A stretch of 64,000 nucleotides of DNA from positions 1 through 64,000 of the forward strand of contig JAJTYR010000012.1 of assembly GCA_021463505.1 (NCBI GenBank). Direction: 5' to 3'. This document shows, piece after piece, positions 49,242 to 60,030 of the stretch. Positions within the stretch are counted from its first letter, which is position 1; the number at the start of each line of letters is the position of its first letter. The stretch comes from Burkholderiaceae bacterium (GTDB lineage: Bacteria > Pseudomonadota > Gammaproteobacteria > Burkholderiales > Burkholderiaceae_E). The notes under the pieces were generated by a model, which saw only the letters and a list, made by a program, of their open reading frames with translations, was not told the origin of the DNA and did not search any database. Both the position numbers and the translations under genes were made by a program.

Positions 49242-50837
49242 TCAGGACGACTCTTCGGTGAGCGCGACGGCCCGCGTCGAGGCCTTCACCGCCTGCTCGA
49301 GTGCGCGACGCAGCGCGCTGTGGCGTCGCAGCGCGCGTTCCATCACCGAGATCTTCACCGTGCCCTCGGCACCCTCGGCGAGCAGCGTGCGCTTGAGCGT
49401 CTCGTAGGCCCGGGCCATCGAGATGCCGGCGGCCTCGAGCGCCGTGGGGTCGTGCGGCGCCGCGTCGAGTTGTGCAAGCAGAAGGCGCGCGCTTTCGACG
49501 AAACGGGCATGCGCGCCGACGAGCGCGCCTTCGCCGGGCTGCAGCGGCGGCAGGCCGGCGGCGAGCATCGCGTGCTCGGCGGTGCTCTCGTGGTAACGCA
49601 GCGTTCGCAGCAACCGGGCGAGCGACTCGCTGGTCGCGTGCGACATCGCGTCGCGATTCATGCGCTCGACGAACGTCTCGACCGCGCAGTCCAGGCGGCC
49701 GACGGTTGCGTGATCGGCCGCCAGCCGTGCAGCGTCGGCGCCATCGAGCGCCGCGTCGAGCATGCGTCGCGCGATGGCGCCGAACCGTGCGACTTCGCGC
49801 GCGAGCGCGTCGACGGCCAGCGCCGGCACCGCGAGCACGGTGTCGTCGAGGTACTGCGGAATGCCCTCGTCGTCCTCGCGGGCGCGAAAGCGTCGTTGCA
49901 GCCAGCGCGTCAGCGCGTCGGCCAGCGGCCACATCACGAGCACGCCGAGGACGTTGAAGGTCGTGTGGAACAGGGCGAGCCGGGTGGCCGGTGCGGGCGC
50001 CAGGCCCAGCGCCTGGCCCGCCTCGGTGAGCGCCCCGAGCAGCCAGGCAAGCAGGGCCACCGCGATCGCGCCGGTGAGCACGCTGAAGATGATGTGCGCC
50101 GCGGCGGTGCGTCGCGCATTGGGTGTGGCCCCGATGGCGGCGAGCGCCGCCTTGAAGGTGGTACCGATGTTGGCGCCGATGATCAGTGCCGCCGCCGGCT
50201 GCGCTTCGAGCAGCCCGCCCTGTGCGGCGGTGAGCGCGACGGCGATCGAGGCGCTCGATGACTGCATCAGCACCGTCAGCAGGGCGCCGGCGCCCACTTG
50301 TGCGAGCACCGCCAGCGCCCCCGTGCCCTGCGGCAGCGCGAACCGCTCGGGCAGGCCCGCGAACGACTGTTGCAGCATCGCGATGCCGAAGAACAGCAGG
50401 CCGAAGCCAGCCAGCGCGCTGCCCAGCGCGCTGCGCCGATGGCTGGTGCCCGCCAGACGCAGCACGACGCCCACGCCCACCAGCGGCAGCGCCAGCGTCT
50501 CCACGTGCAGCTTCAGACCCAGCAGCGCGACGATCCAGCTGGTCATCGTGCTGCCGACGTTGGTCCCGAACAGCACCCACAGCGCGCCGCCCAGGCCCAG
50601 CAGACCCGCGTTGACGAAGCCGATCGCGGCCACGGTCACCGCGCTGGACGATTGCACCAGCGCCGTCACCAGCATCCCCGAGCCGAGCGCGTGCCAGCGG
50701 GTGCGCGTTGCCGCGGCCAGGATGCGCTGCAGTGCCGGCCCGGCCGCGAGCTTCAGGCCGTCGGTCATCATCGACATGCCGAGCAGGAACAGGCCGAGCC
50801 CGCCTGCCAGATGCGCGAGCAGCGCACCCGGCGCCAT
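49242..50837 (-). CDS. Na/Pi cotransporter family protein with PhoU-like tail
   Basis: 531-residue inner-membrane transporter. Two inverted Na_Pi_cotrans repeats each carry QSSSA (VQSSSAVTVAAIGFVNAG; MQSSSASIAVALTAAQGG) and GxNxGxT motifs (GTNVGSTMTSW; GANIGTTFKAAL). The C-terminal ~200 residues are helical and PhoU-like, the usual regulatory tail. ATG 50837 overlaps the end of a candidate small ORF (see next entry). Converges with the upstream short-chain dehydrogenase gene. Confidence 0.9.
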   Translation of the reverse strand: MAPGALLAHLAGGLGLFLLGMSMMTDGLKLAAGPALQRILAAATRTRWHALGSGMLVTALVQSSSAVTVAAIGFVNAGLLGLGGALWVLFGTNVGSTMTSWIVALLGLKLHVETLALPLVGVGVVLRLAGTSHRRSALGSALAGFGLLFFGIAMLQQSFAGLPERFALPQGTGALAVLAQVGAGALLTVLMQSSSASIAVALTAAQGGLLEAQPAAALIIGANIGTTFKAALAAIGATPNARRTAAAHIIFSVLTGAIAVALLAWLLGALTEAGQALGLAPAPATRLALFHTTFNVLGVLVMWPLADALTRWLQRRFRAREDDEGIPQYLDDTVLAVPALAVDALAREVARFGAIARRMLDAALDGADAARLAADHATVGRLDCAVETFVERMNRDAMSHATSESLARLLRTLRYHESTAEHAMLAAGLPPLQPGEGALVGAHARFVESARLLLAQLDAAPHDPTALEAAGISMARAYETLKRTLLAEGAEGTVKISVMERALRRHSALRRALEQAVKASTRAVALTEESS

Positions 50838-50980
50838 CAGGCCGGGCGCGCGACGGCGATCGCCTGCGGCAGCGTGCTGCCGACGCTGCGAATGCCCGGC
50901 CGTCGACGACGGGTCGCGCGCACCGGCGCTGGCTGCGCATCGCGCAGCCGGTACTCGAAGTGGTCGATCGGCGGCTTCAC
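50837..50980 (-). CDS. Candidate 47-residue ORF coupled to the Na/Pi gene
   Basis: GTG at 50980-50978 opens a 47-residue frame (start VKPPIDHFEYRLRDAQ, then Arg-rich) whose TGA overlaps the transporter ATG by one base (TGATG). No convincing Shine-Dalgarno site, and no family recognised. The coupling geometry is the only support; it may be spurious. Confidence 0.25.
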   Translation of the reverse strand: MKPPIDHFEYRLRDAQPAPVRATRRRRPGIRSVGSTLPQAIAVARPA

Positions 50981-50991
50981 CGGAATCGCTG

Positions 50992-51022
50992 AAAAGACAC
51001 AAGCCCCTCGGCGAGGGGCTTG
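50992..51022 (-). terminator. Intrinsic terminator of rpmB-rpmG
   Basis: Arms 51000-51009 and 51013-51022 form a perfect 10-bp stem with a 3-base loop; on the minus strand a T-rich tail follows (TTTT at 50995-50992). It lies 47 bp past the rpmG stop. Confidence 0.85.
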
Positions 51023-51068
51023 CGTCGGATGCGGCGCGGCGCGCATCCCGGGTGTTTGGCGCGCCGAC

Positions 51069-51224
51069 CTACTTGATCTTGGTTTCCTTGTAGACCACAT
51101 GCTTGCGGGCCACCGGATCGAACTTCCTGATCTCCATCTTCTCGGGCATCGTCCGCTTGTTCTTGGTGGTCGTATAGAAATGGCCGGTGCCGGCAGTCGA
51201 TTCGAGCTTGATCTTGTCGCGCAT
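51069..51224 (-). CDS. rpmG: 50S ribosomal protein L33
   Basis: 51-residue L33 of the cysteine-free (C-minus, zinc-independent) form: [19 protein letters not shown], then [20 protein letters not shown]. Downstream of rpmB, 17 bp apart, with a strong terminator after it. The C-minus version is the usual Gram-negative form. Confidence 0.97.
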   Translation of the reverse strand: MRDKIKLESTAGTGHFYTTTKNKRTMPEKMEIRKFDPVARKHVVYKETKIK

Positions 51225-51241
51225 GATCGTGGATCTCCGGG

Positions 51242-51478
51242 TCAGACTGCTTCGCCGCGGGCGCGCAGATCGGCGAGCACCGCGTCGATGCCTTGCTTGT
51301 CGATCAGCCGCAGTGCCGCGTTGGTGATGCGCAGGCGCACCCAGCGGTTCTCGCTCTCGACCCAGATGCGGCGGTTTTGCAGGTTCGGCAGGAAGCGGCG
51401 CCTGGTCTTGTTGTTCGCGTGCGAAACGTTGTGGCCGACCATCGGCGCTTTTCCGGTGACCTGGCAGACTCGGGCCAT
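51242..51478 (-). CDS. rpmB: 50S ribosomal protein L28
   Basis: 78-residue L28: [20 protein letters not shown], then [21 protein letters not shown] and [22 protein letters not shown] lies 6 nt before ATG 51478. First gene of the rpmB-rpmG operon. Confidence 0.97.
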   Translation of the reverse strand: MARVCQVTGKAPMVGHNVSHANNKTRRRFLPNLQNRRIWVESENRWVRLRITNAALRLIDKQGIDAVLADLRARGEAV

Positions 51479-51549
51479 GACGGGCTCCTGCGGGCACGAG
51501 CCCTGGCTGGCTCCGCCCCTGGTTGTCTTGATGTGCAGCAAAGCCGCAG

Positions 51550-51579
51550 ATTGTAGTGCCATTCGGGTTTCCTGCGCAA
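51550..51579 (-). promoter_or_regulatory. Promoter of rpmB-rpmG
   Basis: On the minus strand TTGCGC (51579-51574), an 18-bp spacer, and TACAAT (51555-51550). The transcript would begin ~65 nt upstream of rpmB. Confidence 0.55.
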
Positions 51580-51667
51580 ACGACGGGAGTCCGGGCTCGT
51601 GCAATCAGGCCCTGGTCGGGGTCGCGCGGCCAGGACAACGGAAAGGGCAATCGGGGTCGGGGCAACG

Positions 51668-51689
51668 GCAACCGCTGAGCAGCGGTTGC
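51668..51689 (-). terminator. Hairpin after radC
   Basis: GCAACCGCT (51668-51676) pairs perfectly with AGCGGTTGC (51681-51689) over a 4-base loop, 6 bp past the radC stop. It lacks a U-run, so it may act as a weak or Rho-assisted end. Confidence 0.5.
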
Positions 51690-51695
51690 GCCGTG

Positions 51696-52370
51696 TCAGA
51701 GCAGCCCGGCCTCGGCGAACGAGAAGCAGCGATTGCCGGCCACGATCAGGTGATCGAGCACCGGCACGTCGAGTTGCGACAGCGTGGCCTTCAGCGCCTG
51801 CGTGAGCAGGCGATCGGCCGCGCTCGGCTCGGCGATGCCCGACGGGTGATTGTGCGCGAGGATCAGCGCGGCGCTGTTCAGTTCGAGTGCGCGCCGCGCC
51901 ACCTCGCGCGGATAGACCGCCGTCTGCGTCAGCGTGCCGCGGAACAGTTCCTCGGCGGCGATCAACCGGTTCTGCGCATCGAGGAACAGCCCGGCGAAGA
52001 TCTCGTGGCCGCGGTCGCGCAGCCACAGCGCGAGGAAGTCGCGCACCGCGGCCGGCGAGGCGAGGGTGTCGCGGTCGCGCAGTTCCTCGCGCAGGCTGCG
52101 CCGCGCCAGTTCGACCGCGGCCTGCAGTTGCGCGCGCCGCGCCGGGCCCAGGCCCGGATTGCGCGAGCCCGGGCGGGCGTCGGCGCACACCAGTCCGCGC
52201 AGGCCGCCGCACTCGGCGAGCAGTTCGCGAGCCAGCTCGACCGCGTGCTTGCCGGCCGTGCCGGTGCGCAACAGGACTGCCAGCAGTTCGGCATCGGACA
52301 GGGCGGTTGCGCCCCCGGCGAGCAGGCGCTCACGGGGGCGCTGTTCGATCGGCCAATCGCGGATTCTCAA
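51696..52370 (-). CDS. radC: RadC-family JAB/JAMM protein
   Basis: 224 residues, the family's normal length. An N-terminal HhH-type region (RERLLAGGATALSDAELLAVLL, GLGPARRAQLQAAVELA) precedes a JAMM metal-binding domain with ILAHNHPSGIAEPSAAD, the HxHx7-8SxxD motif. The start is inferred as TTG 52368-52370: AGGGAG sits 6 nt upstream and the length fits; the longer in-frame option from TTG 52418 adds a Pro-rich stretch. The family is no longer thought to be a general repair protein. Divergent from slpA. Confidence 0.9.
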   Translation of the reverse strand: MRIRDWPIEQRPRERLLAGGATALSDAELLAVLLRTGTAGKHAVELARELLAECGGLRGLVCADARPGSRNPGLGPARRAQLQAAVELARRSLREELRDRDTLASPAAVRDFLALWLRDRGHEIFAGLFLDAQNRLIAAEELFRGTLTQTAVYPREVARRALELNSAALILAHNHPSGIAEPSAADRLLTQALKATLSQLDVPVLDHLIVAGNRCFSFAEAGLL

Positions 52371-52402
52371 CTCGGGCTCCCTGATCGGTACGGGGGCGGC
52401 GG

Positions 52403-52431
52403 TCGGGCCGCGGGACAAGTCGGCCTAGAAT
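52403..52431 (+). promoter_or_regulatory. slpA promoter, -10 box abutting the start codon
   Basis: TAGAAT at 52426-52431 with a weak TCGGGC 17 bp upstream at 52403-52408. The slpA ATG at 52439 is 7 nt past the -10, and an earlier in-frame ATG at 52430 overlaps it. A leaderless transcript starting at or beside ATG 52439 is likely. Confidence 0.45.
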
Positions 52432-52438
52432 GGCGGGC

Positions 52439-52909
52439 ATGACGAGCACGACCTTGGCGGCGGCACCGGGCACGGTGTCGGCCGACTCCCATCTGACACT
52501 GCACTACCGGATCAGTCTGGGCGAATCCGGGGAGGACGTCATTAGCACTTTCGGCGGGCGTCCGGCCACCCTTCAGCTCGGGGTCGGCCAGTTGGCCGAG
52601 CCGTTGGAGCGATGCCTGATCGGCTTGCCCGAGGGCGCGCACGCGAGTTTCGACCTGGCGCCCGAGCAGGCCTACGGCCCGCGCAACCCGGCGCTGCTGC
52701 AGCAATTGCCGCGCGCGGTGTTCGATGCCAATACCGGCGGCGACGCCGATTACCGGCCCGGCGACCCGATCGAGGTGCCCGCGCCTGATGGCCGACGGTG
52801 TGCCGGCGTGCTCAAGGCGCTCGACGAGCGCCACGCACTGTTCGATTTCAACCATCCGCTGGCGGGCCGGCGGATCCGTTTCGAAGTCGAGATCCTCGGT
52901 ATCCTTTGA
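52439..52909 (+). CDS. slpA: FKBP-type peptidyl-prolyl isomerase, SlpA type
   Basis: 156-residue cytoplasmic isomerase of the SlpA/FkpB class. [20 protein letters not shown], the flap region, and [13 protein letters not shown] followed by [21 protein letters not shown] are class-typical. It precedes ispH by 8 bp, the same pairing as E. coli fkpB-ispH. Confidence 0.92.
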   Translation: MTSTTLAAAPGTVSADSHLTLHYRISLGESGEDVISTFGGRPATLQLGVGQLAEPLERCLIGLPEGAHASFDLAPEQAYGPRNPALLQQLPRAVFDANTGGDADYRPGDPIEVPAPDGRRCAGVLKALDERHALFDFNHPLAGRRIRFEVEILGIL

Positions 52910-52917
52910 GGCCACGC

Positions 52918-53844
52918 ATGGACGCGCTCGTTGCCCAGCCCCGCGGGTTCTGTGCCGGCGTCGACCGCGCGATCGAGATCGTCGAGCGCGCGCTCGACGC
53001 GTTCGGGCGACCGATCTACGTGCGCCACGAAATCGTTCACAACGAGCACGTGGTGGGCGAACTGCGCGACAAGGGGGCGATCTTCGTCGATGAACTCGTG
53101 CAGGTGCCCGACGGCGCGGTGGTGATCTTCTCGGCGCACGGCGTCTCGCGCGCGGTGCGCGCCGAGGCCGAACGCCGCGGGCTGCGGGTGTTCGACGCCA
53201 CCTGCCCACTGGTCACCAAGGTGCACATCGAAGTCGCGAAGATGCGCCGCGATGGCCGTGAACTCGTCATGATCGGCCACGCGGGGCATCCCGAAGTGCA
53301 GGGCACGATGGGACAGGCCGACGAGGGCATCTTCCTGGTGCAGACGGTCGACGACGTGGCGCGACTGCAGGTGCGCGATCCGCAGCGGCTCGCCTACGTC
53401 ACGCAGACCACGCTGTCGGTCGACGATTGCCGCGCGGTCATCGCGGCGCTCAAGGCGCGCTTTCCGGCGATCGCCGAGCCGAAGAAGCAGGACATCTGCT
53501 ATGCGACGCAGAACCGGCAGGACGCGGTGAAGGCGATGGCACCGCAATGCGACCTGGTGCTGGTGATCGGCTCGCCCACGAGTTCGAACAGCAACCGGCT
53601 GCGTGAAGTGGCCGAGAAGATGGGCTGCGAGGCGCGGATGATCGGCTCGGCGGCCGAACTCGACCCCGCCTGGCTCGCGGGCAAACACCGCATTGGCGTC
53701 ACCGCCGGCGCGTCGGCCCCCGAGCGGTTGGTCCAGGATCTGCTGGCGCGGCTCGAGGCGCTCGGCGTGCGTAGCGTGCGGCCGCTGCACGGCGTGCGCG
53801 AGAACATGACGTTCCCGTTGCCAAAGGGGCTGGGACGGCCGTAG
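52918..53844 (+). CDS. ispH: 4-hydroxy-3-methylbut-2-enyl diphosphate reductase
   Basis: Last step of the non-mevalonate isoprenoid pathway; 308 residues with a [4Fe-4S] cluster. Cysteines are in [22 protein letters not shown] and [11 protein letters not shown]; the catalytic [14 protein letters not shown] is intact. ATG 52918, next to slpA. Confidence 0.96.
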   Translation: MDALVAQPRGFCAGVDRAIEIVERALDAFGRPIYVRHEIVHNEHVVGELRDKGAIFVDELVQVPDGAVVIFSAHGVSRAVRAEAERRGLRVFDATCPLVTKVHIEVAKMRRDGRELVMIGHAGHPEVQGTMGQADEGIFLVQTVDDVARLQVRDPQRLAYVTQTTLSVDDCRAVIAALKARFPAIAEPKKQDICYATQNRQDAVKAMAPQCDLVLVIGSPTSSNSNRLREVAEKMGCEARMIGSAAELDPAWLAGKHRIGVTAGASAPERLVQDLLARLEALGVRSVRPLHGVRENMTFPLPKGLGRP

Positions 53845-53856
53845 TGCGAACAGGCA

Positions 53857-54456
53857 TCAGCCGAACAGCTTGTTGGCGATTTCGGCGATGTGCCGGCCCT
53901 GGTAACGCGCTCCGGCCAGTTCGTTCTCCGAAGGCTGGCGCGAGCCGTCGCCCCCGGCGATCGTCGATGCCCCGTACGGACTGCCGCCGACGATCTCGTC
54001 GAGCGTCGTCTGGCCCTGGTAGCTGTACGGCAGGCCCACCGTGATCAGGCCGAAGTGCATCAGGTTGGTGAGGATCGAGAACAGCGTCGTTTCCTGTCCG
54101 CCGTGCTGCGTGGCGGTCGACGTGAACGCGCCGCCGACCTTGCCGTTGAGCGCCCCGCGCGCCCACAGGCCGCCGGCCTGGTCGAGGAAGTTCGCCATCT
54201 GCGAAGCCATGCGCCCGAAACGCGTGCCGGTACCGACGATGATCGCGTCGTACGCCGCCAGTTGCTCGATGCTGGCGATCGGTGCCACCTGGTCGAGCTT
54301 GTAGCGGGAAGCCTGCGCCACCGCCTGCGGGACGAGTTCCGGCACGCGCATGACGTCGACCGTCGCCCCGGCTTCGCGCGCACCTTCGGCCACCGCGCCC
54401 GCCATCGTTTCGATGTGGCCGTAGGCCGAGTAGTAGAGAACCAGAACCTTGGCCAC
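53857..54456 (-). CDS. wrbA: NAD(P)H:quinone oxidoreductase, WrbA type
   Basis: 199-residue tetrameric flavodoxin-like quinone reductase. [16 protein letters not shown] is the FMN phosphate loop, [24 protein letters not shown] and [13 protein letters not shown] are WrbA signatures. GTG start at 54454-54456 has AGGAG 7 nt upstream. Converges with ispH, with 12 bp between. Confidence 0.95.
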   Translation of the reverse strand: MAKVLVLYYSAYGHIETMAGAVAEGAREAGATVDVMRVPELVPQAVAQASRYKLDQVAPIASIEQLAAYDAIIVGTGTRFGRMASQMANFLDQAGGLWARGALNGKVGGAFTSTATQHGGQETTLFSILTNLMHFGLITVGLPYSYQGQTTLDEIVGGSPYGASTIAGGDGSRQPSENELAGARYQGRHIAEIANKLFG

Positions 54457-54643
54457 TTGACTGCTCCTGTCGGGGAAGGGGATCGACGCCGGCGTCATGC
54501 CGAAGCTGGCTTCGAGCGTATCTGCGAAACGATCCACGCAGTAGCCCATCAGGACGGAACACATTGTTTCACGGGCGAGACAATGTTGAGTGCCCGGCCC
54601 GTGGCGACGGCCCGAAGGGATCCTGCGATCGTCGCCGTGCCGC

Positions 54644-54683
54644 AAAAGCGAAAGGGTCAGCGGGCGAACCCGCTGACCCTTTC
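54644..54683 (-). terminator. Intrinsic terminator of tRNA-Thr
   Basis: Arms 54650-54664 and 54669-54683 give a perfect 15-bp stem with a stable tetraloop (TTCG on the transcribed strand), followed by TTTT at 54647-54644. It lies 6 bp past the tRNA 3' end and is one of the strongest terminators here. Confidence 0.9.
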
Positions 54684-54689
54684 CGTGTC

Positions 54690-54765
54690 TGGTGCCGATG
54701 GACGGACTCGAACTGTCGACCTTCGCATTACGAATGCGCTGCTCTACCAACTGAGCTACACCGGC
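54690..54765 (-). tRNA. tRNA-Thr, anticodon CGT
   Basis: 76-nt cloverleaf with encoded CCA. The acceptor stem GCCGGTG pairs with CATCGGC (one G-U). D-arm AGCTCAGTTGGTAGAGC, anticodon loop TTCGTAA (anticodon CGT, reads ACG), and T-arm with GTTCGAGTC. Very similar to E. coli thrW. One mismatch closes the anticodon stem (G27-A43). A terminator follows. Confidence 0.96.
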
Positions 54766-54853
54766 GATTCGCGCCCCGGCGCTCGACGGGCTGCCCCGGC
54801 CCGGCACGGGCGAAGCGGCAGACGCGAGCGTCGCGTACGCGCGAAGCTTTTGA

Positions 54854-55819
54854 TTATAGCAATGCGCGATCGAGTGCGGCCAGCGCCGCCTCCACCGTCG
54901 GCCAGCGCAACCGGCAGCGCAACTCGCGCTTCAGGCGCTGGTTGGTCAGCCGCCGCGATTCGCTCATGAAGGACAGCATCGCCGCGCTGACCTGTCGCGT
55001 CACCTCCTCGCGCGGCAGCCGCGGCGGGCGCGGCAGGCCCAGTGCGTCGGCAACCTTGTCGAAATACGCGCCCATCTTCAGGTCGCTGTCGTCGACCGCG
55101 TGGTAGACGCGCCCGGGCCGGCCGCGAAACAGCGCCAGCCAGGCCGCGCGCGCGAGGTCGTCGGCGTGCACGTGGTTGGTGTAGACGTCGTCGGTGTCGG
55201 TGAGCGCTGGAGTGCCGCGGCGCAGCCGCTCGAGCGGCAGGCGATCCTGCGCGTAGATCCCCGGCGCGCGCAGGATCGGCACGCGGGCGAGGGCGCGTGC
55301 GCCGAGCGCGCGCATGCGCCGCTCGGCGGCGACGCGGCGGATGGCGCGCGCGCTGGTCGGCGCGACCGGTCGGGTTTCGTCGAAGCGCGCGCCGCCGCAG
55401 TCGCCGTACACGCCGGTGGTGCTGACGTAGGTCCAGCGTGCCGGCAGGCCGCGACCACGGCGCCGGCGCAGCGCGGGCGTGCTGGCGGCGATCAGTCGGG
55501 CGCTGCGCGGGTCGCCGACGCCGCTTGCCGGCGGAGGTGCAAGGTCGATCGTCCAGCCGGTGAAGGCCGCCAGCCGGCGCAGCGAGCGCCGGTCGTCGAG
55601 ATCGGCGGCAATGGCACGGGCGCCCAGTGCGCGCGCCGCCGCCTGCTGCCCGGGCCGCCGCGTGACCGCGATCGCGTCGAGTACGCCGCGCAACCGCGGC
55701 GCGAGTTGCCGCAGCAGGCGCAGGCCGACGTCGCCGCAGCCGATCACCAGCAGGCGCGGGCGGCGAAAGCGCCGCGGCAGCGCGCGCGGGGCCGCGCGCA
55801 AGGCGAAGGAACGTGTCAT
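54854..55819 (-). CDS. NAD(P)-binding epimerase-like SDR (YeeZ type)
   Basis: 321-residue extended SDR-like protein. [19 protein letters not shown] is the cofactor motif, [15 protein letters not shown] the active-site region, and [15 protein letters not shown] and [15 protein letters not shown] are YeeZ-like features. Substrate unknown. ATG at 55817-55819, lying upstream of the tRNA gene and divergent from the ferredoxin-reductase gene. The N-terminus is unusually Arg-rich. Confidence 0.82.
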   Translation of the reverse strand: MTRSFALRAAPRALPRRFRRPRLLVIGCGDVGLRLLRQLAPRLRGVLDAIAVTRRPGQQAAARALGARAIAADLDDRRSLRRLAAFTGWTIDLAPPPASGVGDPRSARLIAASTPALRRRRGRGLPARWTYVSTTGVYGDCGGARFDETRPVAPTSARAIRRVAAERRMRALGARALARVPILRAPGIYAQDRLPLERLRRGTPALTDTDDVYTNHVHADDLARAAWLALFRGRPGRVYHAVDDSDLKMGAYFDKVADALGLPRPPRLPREEVTRQVSAAMLSFMSESRRLTNQRLKRELRCRLRWPTVEAALAALDRALL

Positions 55820-55888
55820 CGGCGTCACGGGCGCGCACTGATCGGCGGGCCATAATAGCGGCTTTGCGCGTCCGCCCCCGGACCCACC

Positions 55889-56935
55889 ATGCGCTTCAAG
55901 GTCACCGTCCGTCCCAGCGGCAGGCAGTTCGACGTGGATGACGACGAGTTCATCCTCGAAGCGGCGATGCGCCAGGGCGTGGTGTTGCCGTACGGCTGCC
56001 GCGACGGCGCCTGCGGGTCGTGCAAGGCGCGCGTGCTCGAAGGGTGCATCGACCAGCGGGCGCACGCCGACACGGCGCTCGGCGCCGACGAGGCTGCGCG
56101 GGGCCATGCGCTGCTGTGTTGCGCACGCGCGTGCTCCGATCTGTCGATCGAGGCGCGCGTGGTCGCCGCAGCCGGTGACATCCCGATCCGCAGGATGCCG
56201 TGCCGGATCGCCTCGATCGAGCGCCCGGCGCCCGACGTCGCAGTGCTGAGGTTGCAGTTGCCGGCCAACGAGCGACTGCGCTTCCTGGCTGGCCAGTCCG
56301 TCGAACTGCTGCTGAAGGACGGTTCGCGACGCAGCTACTCGATGGCCTGCGCGCCGCACCAGGCCGAGGGACGGATCGAACTGCACGTGCGCCACATGCC
56401 CGGCGGACGCTTCACCGACGCGCTGTTCGGCGTGGTGCAACCTGCCGTGGCGGTACGCGACATCCTGCGCTTCGAAGGGCCGATGGGCACCTTCTTCCTG
56501 CGCGAAGACAGCGAACGCCCGATCGTGTTCGTGGCCAGTGGAACCGGCTTCGCGCCGGTCAAGGCGATGATCGAGCATGCGCGTCACGCAGGCTGCGCGC
56601 GGCCCATGACCCTCTACTGGGGCGGGCGGCGTCCGCACGACCTCTACCTGAACGCGCTCGCCGGGCAGTGGGCGCGCGAGATCGACGGCTTCCGCTACGT
56701 GCCGGTGGTTTCCGACGCGCTGCCCGAAGACGACTGGCACGGGCGCACCGGCTTCGTGCATCGCGCGGTGATGGCCGACCTGCCCGACCTGTCGGGCCAC
56801 CAGGTGTACGCCTGCGGCGCGCCGGTGGTGGTCGAGGCCGCGCGGCGCGACTTCACCACGACCTGCGGGTTGCCACCGGCCGAGTTCTTCGCCGACTCGT
56901 TCACCTCGGCGGCCGACCTCGCGAAGGCCGGATAG
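55889..56935 (+). CDS. AscD-like 2Fe-2S ferredoxin/NAD(P)H-FAD reductase
   Basis: 348 residues: an N-terminal plant-type [2Fe-2S] domain with [15 protein letters not shown] and HALLCCARA, then FAD- and NAD-binding lobes with [16 protein letters not shown] and [18 protein letters not shown]. It is often annotated as CDP-6-deoxy-glucoseen reductase, but no dideoxysugar genes are nearby, so general electron transfer (as for monooxygenase partners) is as likely. CATAAT at 55851-55856 is a possible -10. Confidence 0.87.
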   Translation: MRFKVTVRPSGRQFDVDDDEFILEAAMRQGVVLPYGCRDGACGSCKARVLEGCIDQRAHADTALGADEAARGHALLCCARACSDLSIEARVVAAAGDIPIRRMPCRIASIERPAPDVAVLRLQLPANERLRFLAGQSVELLLKDGSRRSYSMACAPHQAEGRIELHVRHMPGGRFTDALFGVVQPAVAVRDILRFEGPMGTFFLREDSERPIVFVASGTGFAPVKAMIEHARHAGCARPMTLYWGGRRPHDLYLNALAGQWAREIDGFRYVPVVSDALPEDDWHGRTGFVHRAVMADLPDLSGHQVYACGAPVVVEAARRDFTTTCGLPPAEFFADSFTSAADLAKAG

Positions 56936-56951
56936 CCCCGGGAGCGGCGCA

Positions 56952-57658
<707 letters not shown>

Positions 57659-57662
<4 letters not shown>

Positions 57663-60022
57663 CGCCGCTGGCGCGGATCATGCTGCGCGAGCTGTGGCAC
57701 CTGCGCGGGCAGGTGCTTGCCGCCGCGCTGGTGGTCGCCTGCGGCATCGCCGCGTTCGTCGCGATGCGCGGCACCTGGCATTCGCTGGTCGTCGCGCAGC
57801 AGGACTACTACGCGAGCTACCGCTTCGCCGACGTGTTCGCGGGCCTGAAGCGGGCGCCGCTGGAGGTGGCACAGCGCATCCGCGCGATCCCCGGCGTCGC
57901 GACCGTCGACACCCGCGTGGTGGCCGACGTGACGCTCGACGTGCCCGGGCTCGACGAGCCGGCGACCGGGCGGCTCGTGTCGATCCCCGAGCGACGCGAG
58001 CCGATGCTGAACGACCTGGCGCTGAGCGAGGGCCGCTACGTCGAGCCCGGCCGCGGCGACGAGGCGATTGCCAGTCGAACCTTCGCCGAGGCCAACGGCC
58101 TGCGCGTGGGCGACTCGATCGGCGCGGTGCTCAACGGCCGCTGGACGAAGCTCACGATCGTCGGGCTCGCGCTGTCGCCCGAGTACATCTACGAGGTCGG
58201 CACCGGCGTGGTGTTCCCCGACAACCGGCACTTCGGCGTGTTGTGGATCGGCCGGCCCGCGCTGGCGGCAGCGTTCCGCATGGACGGGGCGTTCAACGAC
58301 GTCGCGCTCACGCTCGCCGGCGGCGCGACGCAGCAGGACGTGATCGACCGTCTCGACCGCCTGCTCGAACCCTATGGCGGCCTGAGCGCGTATCCACGGC
58401 GCGACCAGGTGTCGCATCGCATCCTCGCCGACGAGTTCGGCGAGATCGGGATCACCTCCACCTGGATTCCCGCGCTGTTCCTCGGCGTCGCTGCGTTCCT
58501 GCTCTACACGGTGCTGTCGCGGCTGGTGAGCACGCAGCGCGCGCAGATCGGGCTGCTCAAGGCGTTCGGATACTCCGACCGCAAGGTGGGGCTGCTCTAC
58601 CTGTCGTTCGCGCTGGCGACGGTGGCGATCGGCGCCGGCGCGGGCATCGTGCTGGGCGTCTACCTCGGGGGTCTGACGATCGATCTGTACGCCGACTACT
58701 TTCACTTTCCGCGCCTGGCGTTCGAGGTGCCGCCGTCGCTGCTGCTCGAGGCCGTGCTGATCGCACTCGCGGCGGCCAGCGTCGGTGCGCTGGCGGCGGT
58801 GCGGCGCGCCGCGGCGCTGCCGCCGGCCGAGGCGATGCGACCCGAGCCGCCGGCGAGCTTTCGCGCCGGGACGATCGAGCGCAGCGGCGCGGCCCGGCTG
58901 CTGCCGCCGTCGTTGCGGATGATCGTTCGCAACCTGGCGCGGCGACCGTGGCGCGCGGCGCTGTCGGCGCTCGGCGTTGCGCTGGCGATCGGGATGATGG
59001 TGGTGGGCCATTTCGGGATCGACGCCTCGGGCCACCTGATGCACGTGCAGCTCGACGTGGTCAAGCGCGACGACGTGACGGTCACGCTGCGCGAGCCGCG
59101 CGAGGCTGCTGCGCGCGAGGAACTCGCGCGGCTTCCCGGCGTGCTGCGCGCCGAGGGTTTTCGTACGGTGCCGGTGTGGCTGCGCAACGGCCATCGCTCG
59201 AAGAAGGTCGCGCTCACGGGCGTCGATGCGGATGCCACGCTGCACCGGCTGGTCGACCGGCGCCTGCGCCGTGTCGGCCTGCCGCCCGACGGCGTGGTGC
59301 TCGGCAGGAAGCTTGCGGAGATCCTCGGCCTCGCGGTCGGCGATACAGTCGTCGTCGAGGTGCTCGAAGGTGCGCGTCCGACGCGGCAGGTGCCGGTCGC
59401 AGCCGTGGTCGACGAGTACCTGGGCCTGGGCGCCTGGATGGATCGTCGCGCGTTGTCGCGACTGCTGCGCGAGGACCGGCTCGTCACGGGCGCCTGGCTC
59501 AGGATCGATCCCGCGCACGCCGGGCAGCTCTACGCCCGGCTGAAGCAGATTCCGGCAGTGGCCGGCGCCGAAGTCAAGGCTACGGTGCGCAAGGTCGTGG
59601 AGGATTCGCTCGACCGGGCATTCGAGATGTTCAGCCGCGTCATCGTCGGCTTCGCCGCGGTGATCGTCGCCGGCACCATCTACAACAGCGCGCGGATCGC
59701 GCTGGCCGAGCGCGGCAACGAGCTGGCCAGCCTGCGCGTGCTCGGATTCCGCCAGCGCGAGGTGGTGGCGATCCTGCTCGGCGAGCAGGCGCTGCTGGTG
59801 GCCGCGGCGATTCCACTGGGCCTTGCGATCGGCTACGGACTGGCTGCGGCGCTGGTACCGGTCTTCGATCGCGAAATGTTCCGCCTGCCGCTGGTGATCA
59901 CGAAGCTCACCTATGCCTGGGCGACGCTGGCCGCGATCGTCGCGGCGTTGCTGTCGGGGGCGATCGTCGCCCGGCGCATCCGCCGCCTCGACCTGATCGC
60001 GGTGCTCGGGACGAGGGAGTGA
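57659..60022 (+). CDS. ABC transporter permease, two FtsX/MacB-type domains
   Basis: 787-residue permease made of two MacB-like halves, each with a large periplasmic domain and FtsX membrane segments (e.g. [54 protein letters not shown]). About eight membrane helices. GTG start at 57659 overlaps the ATPase gene. The HlyD-like adaptor follows after 8 bp, so the set is a DevABC-type exporter. Substrate unknown. Confidence 0.9.
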
Positions 60023-60030
60023 GCGGTCCG

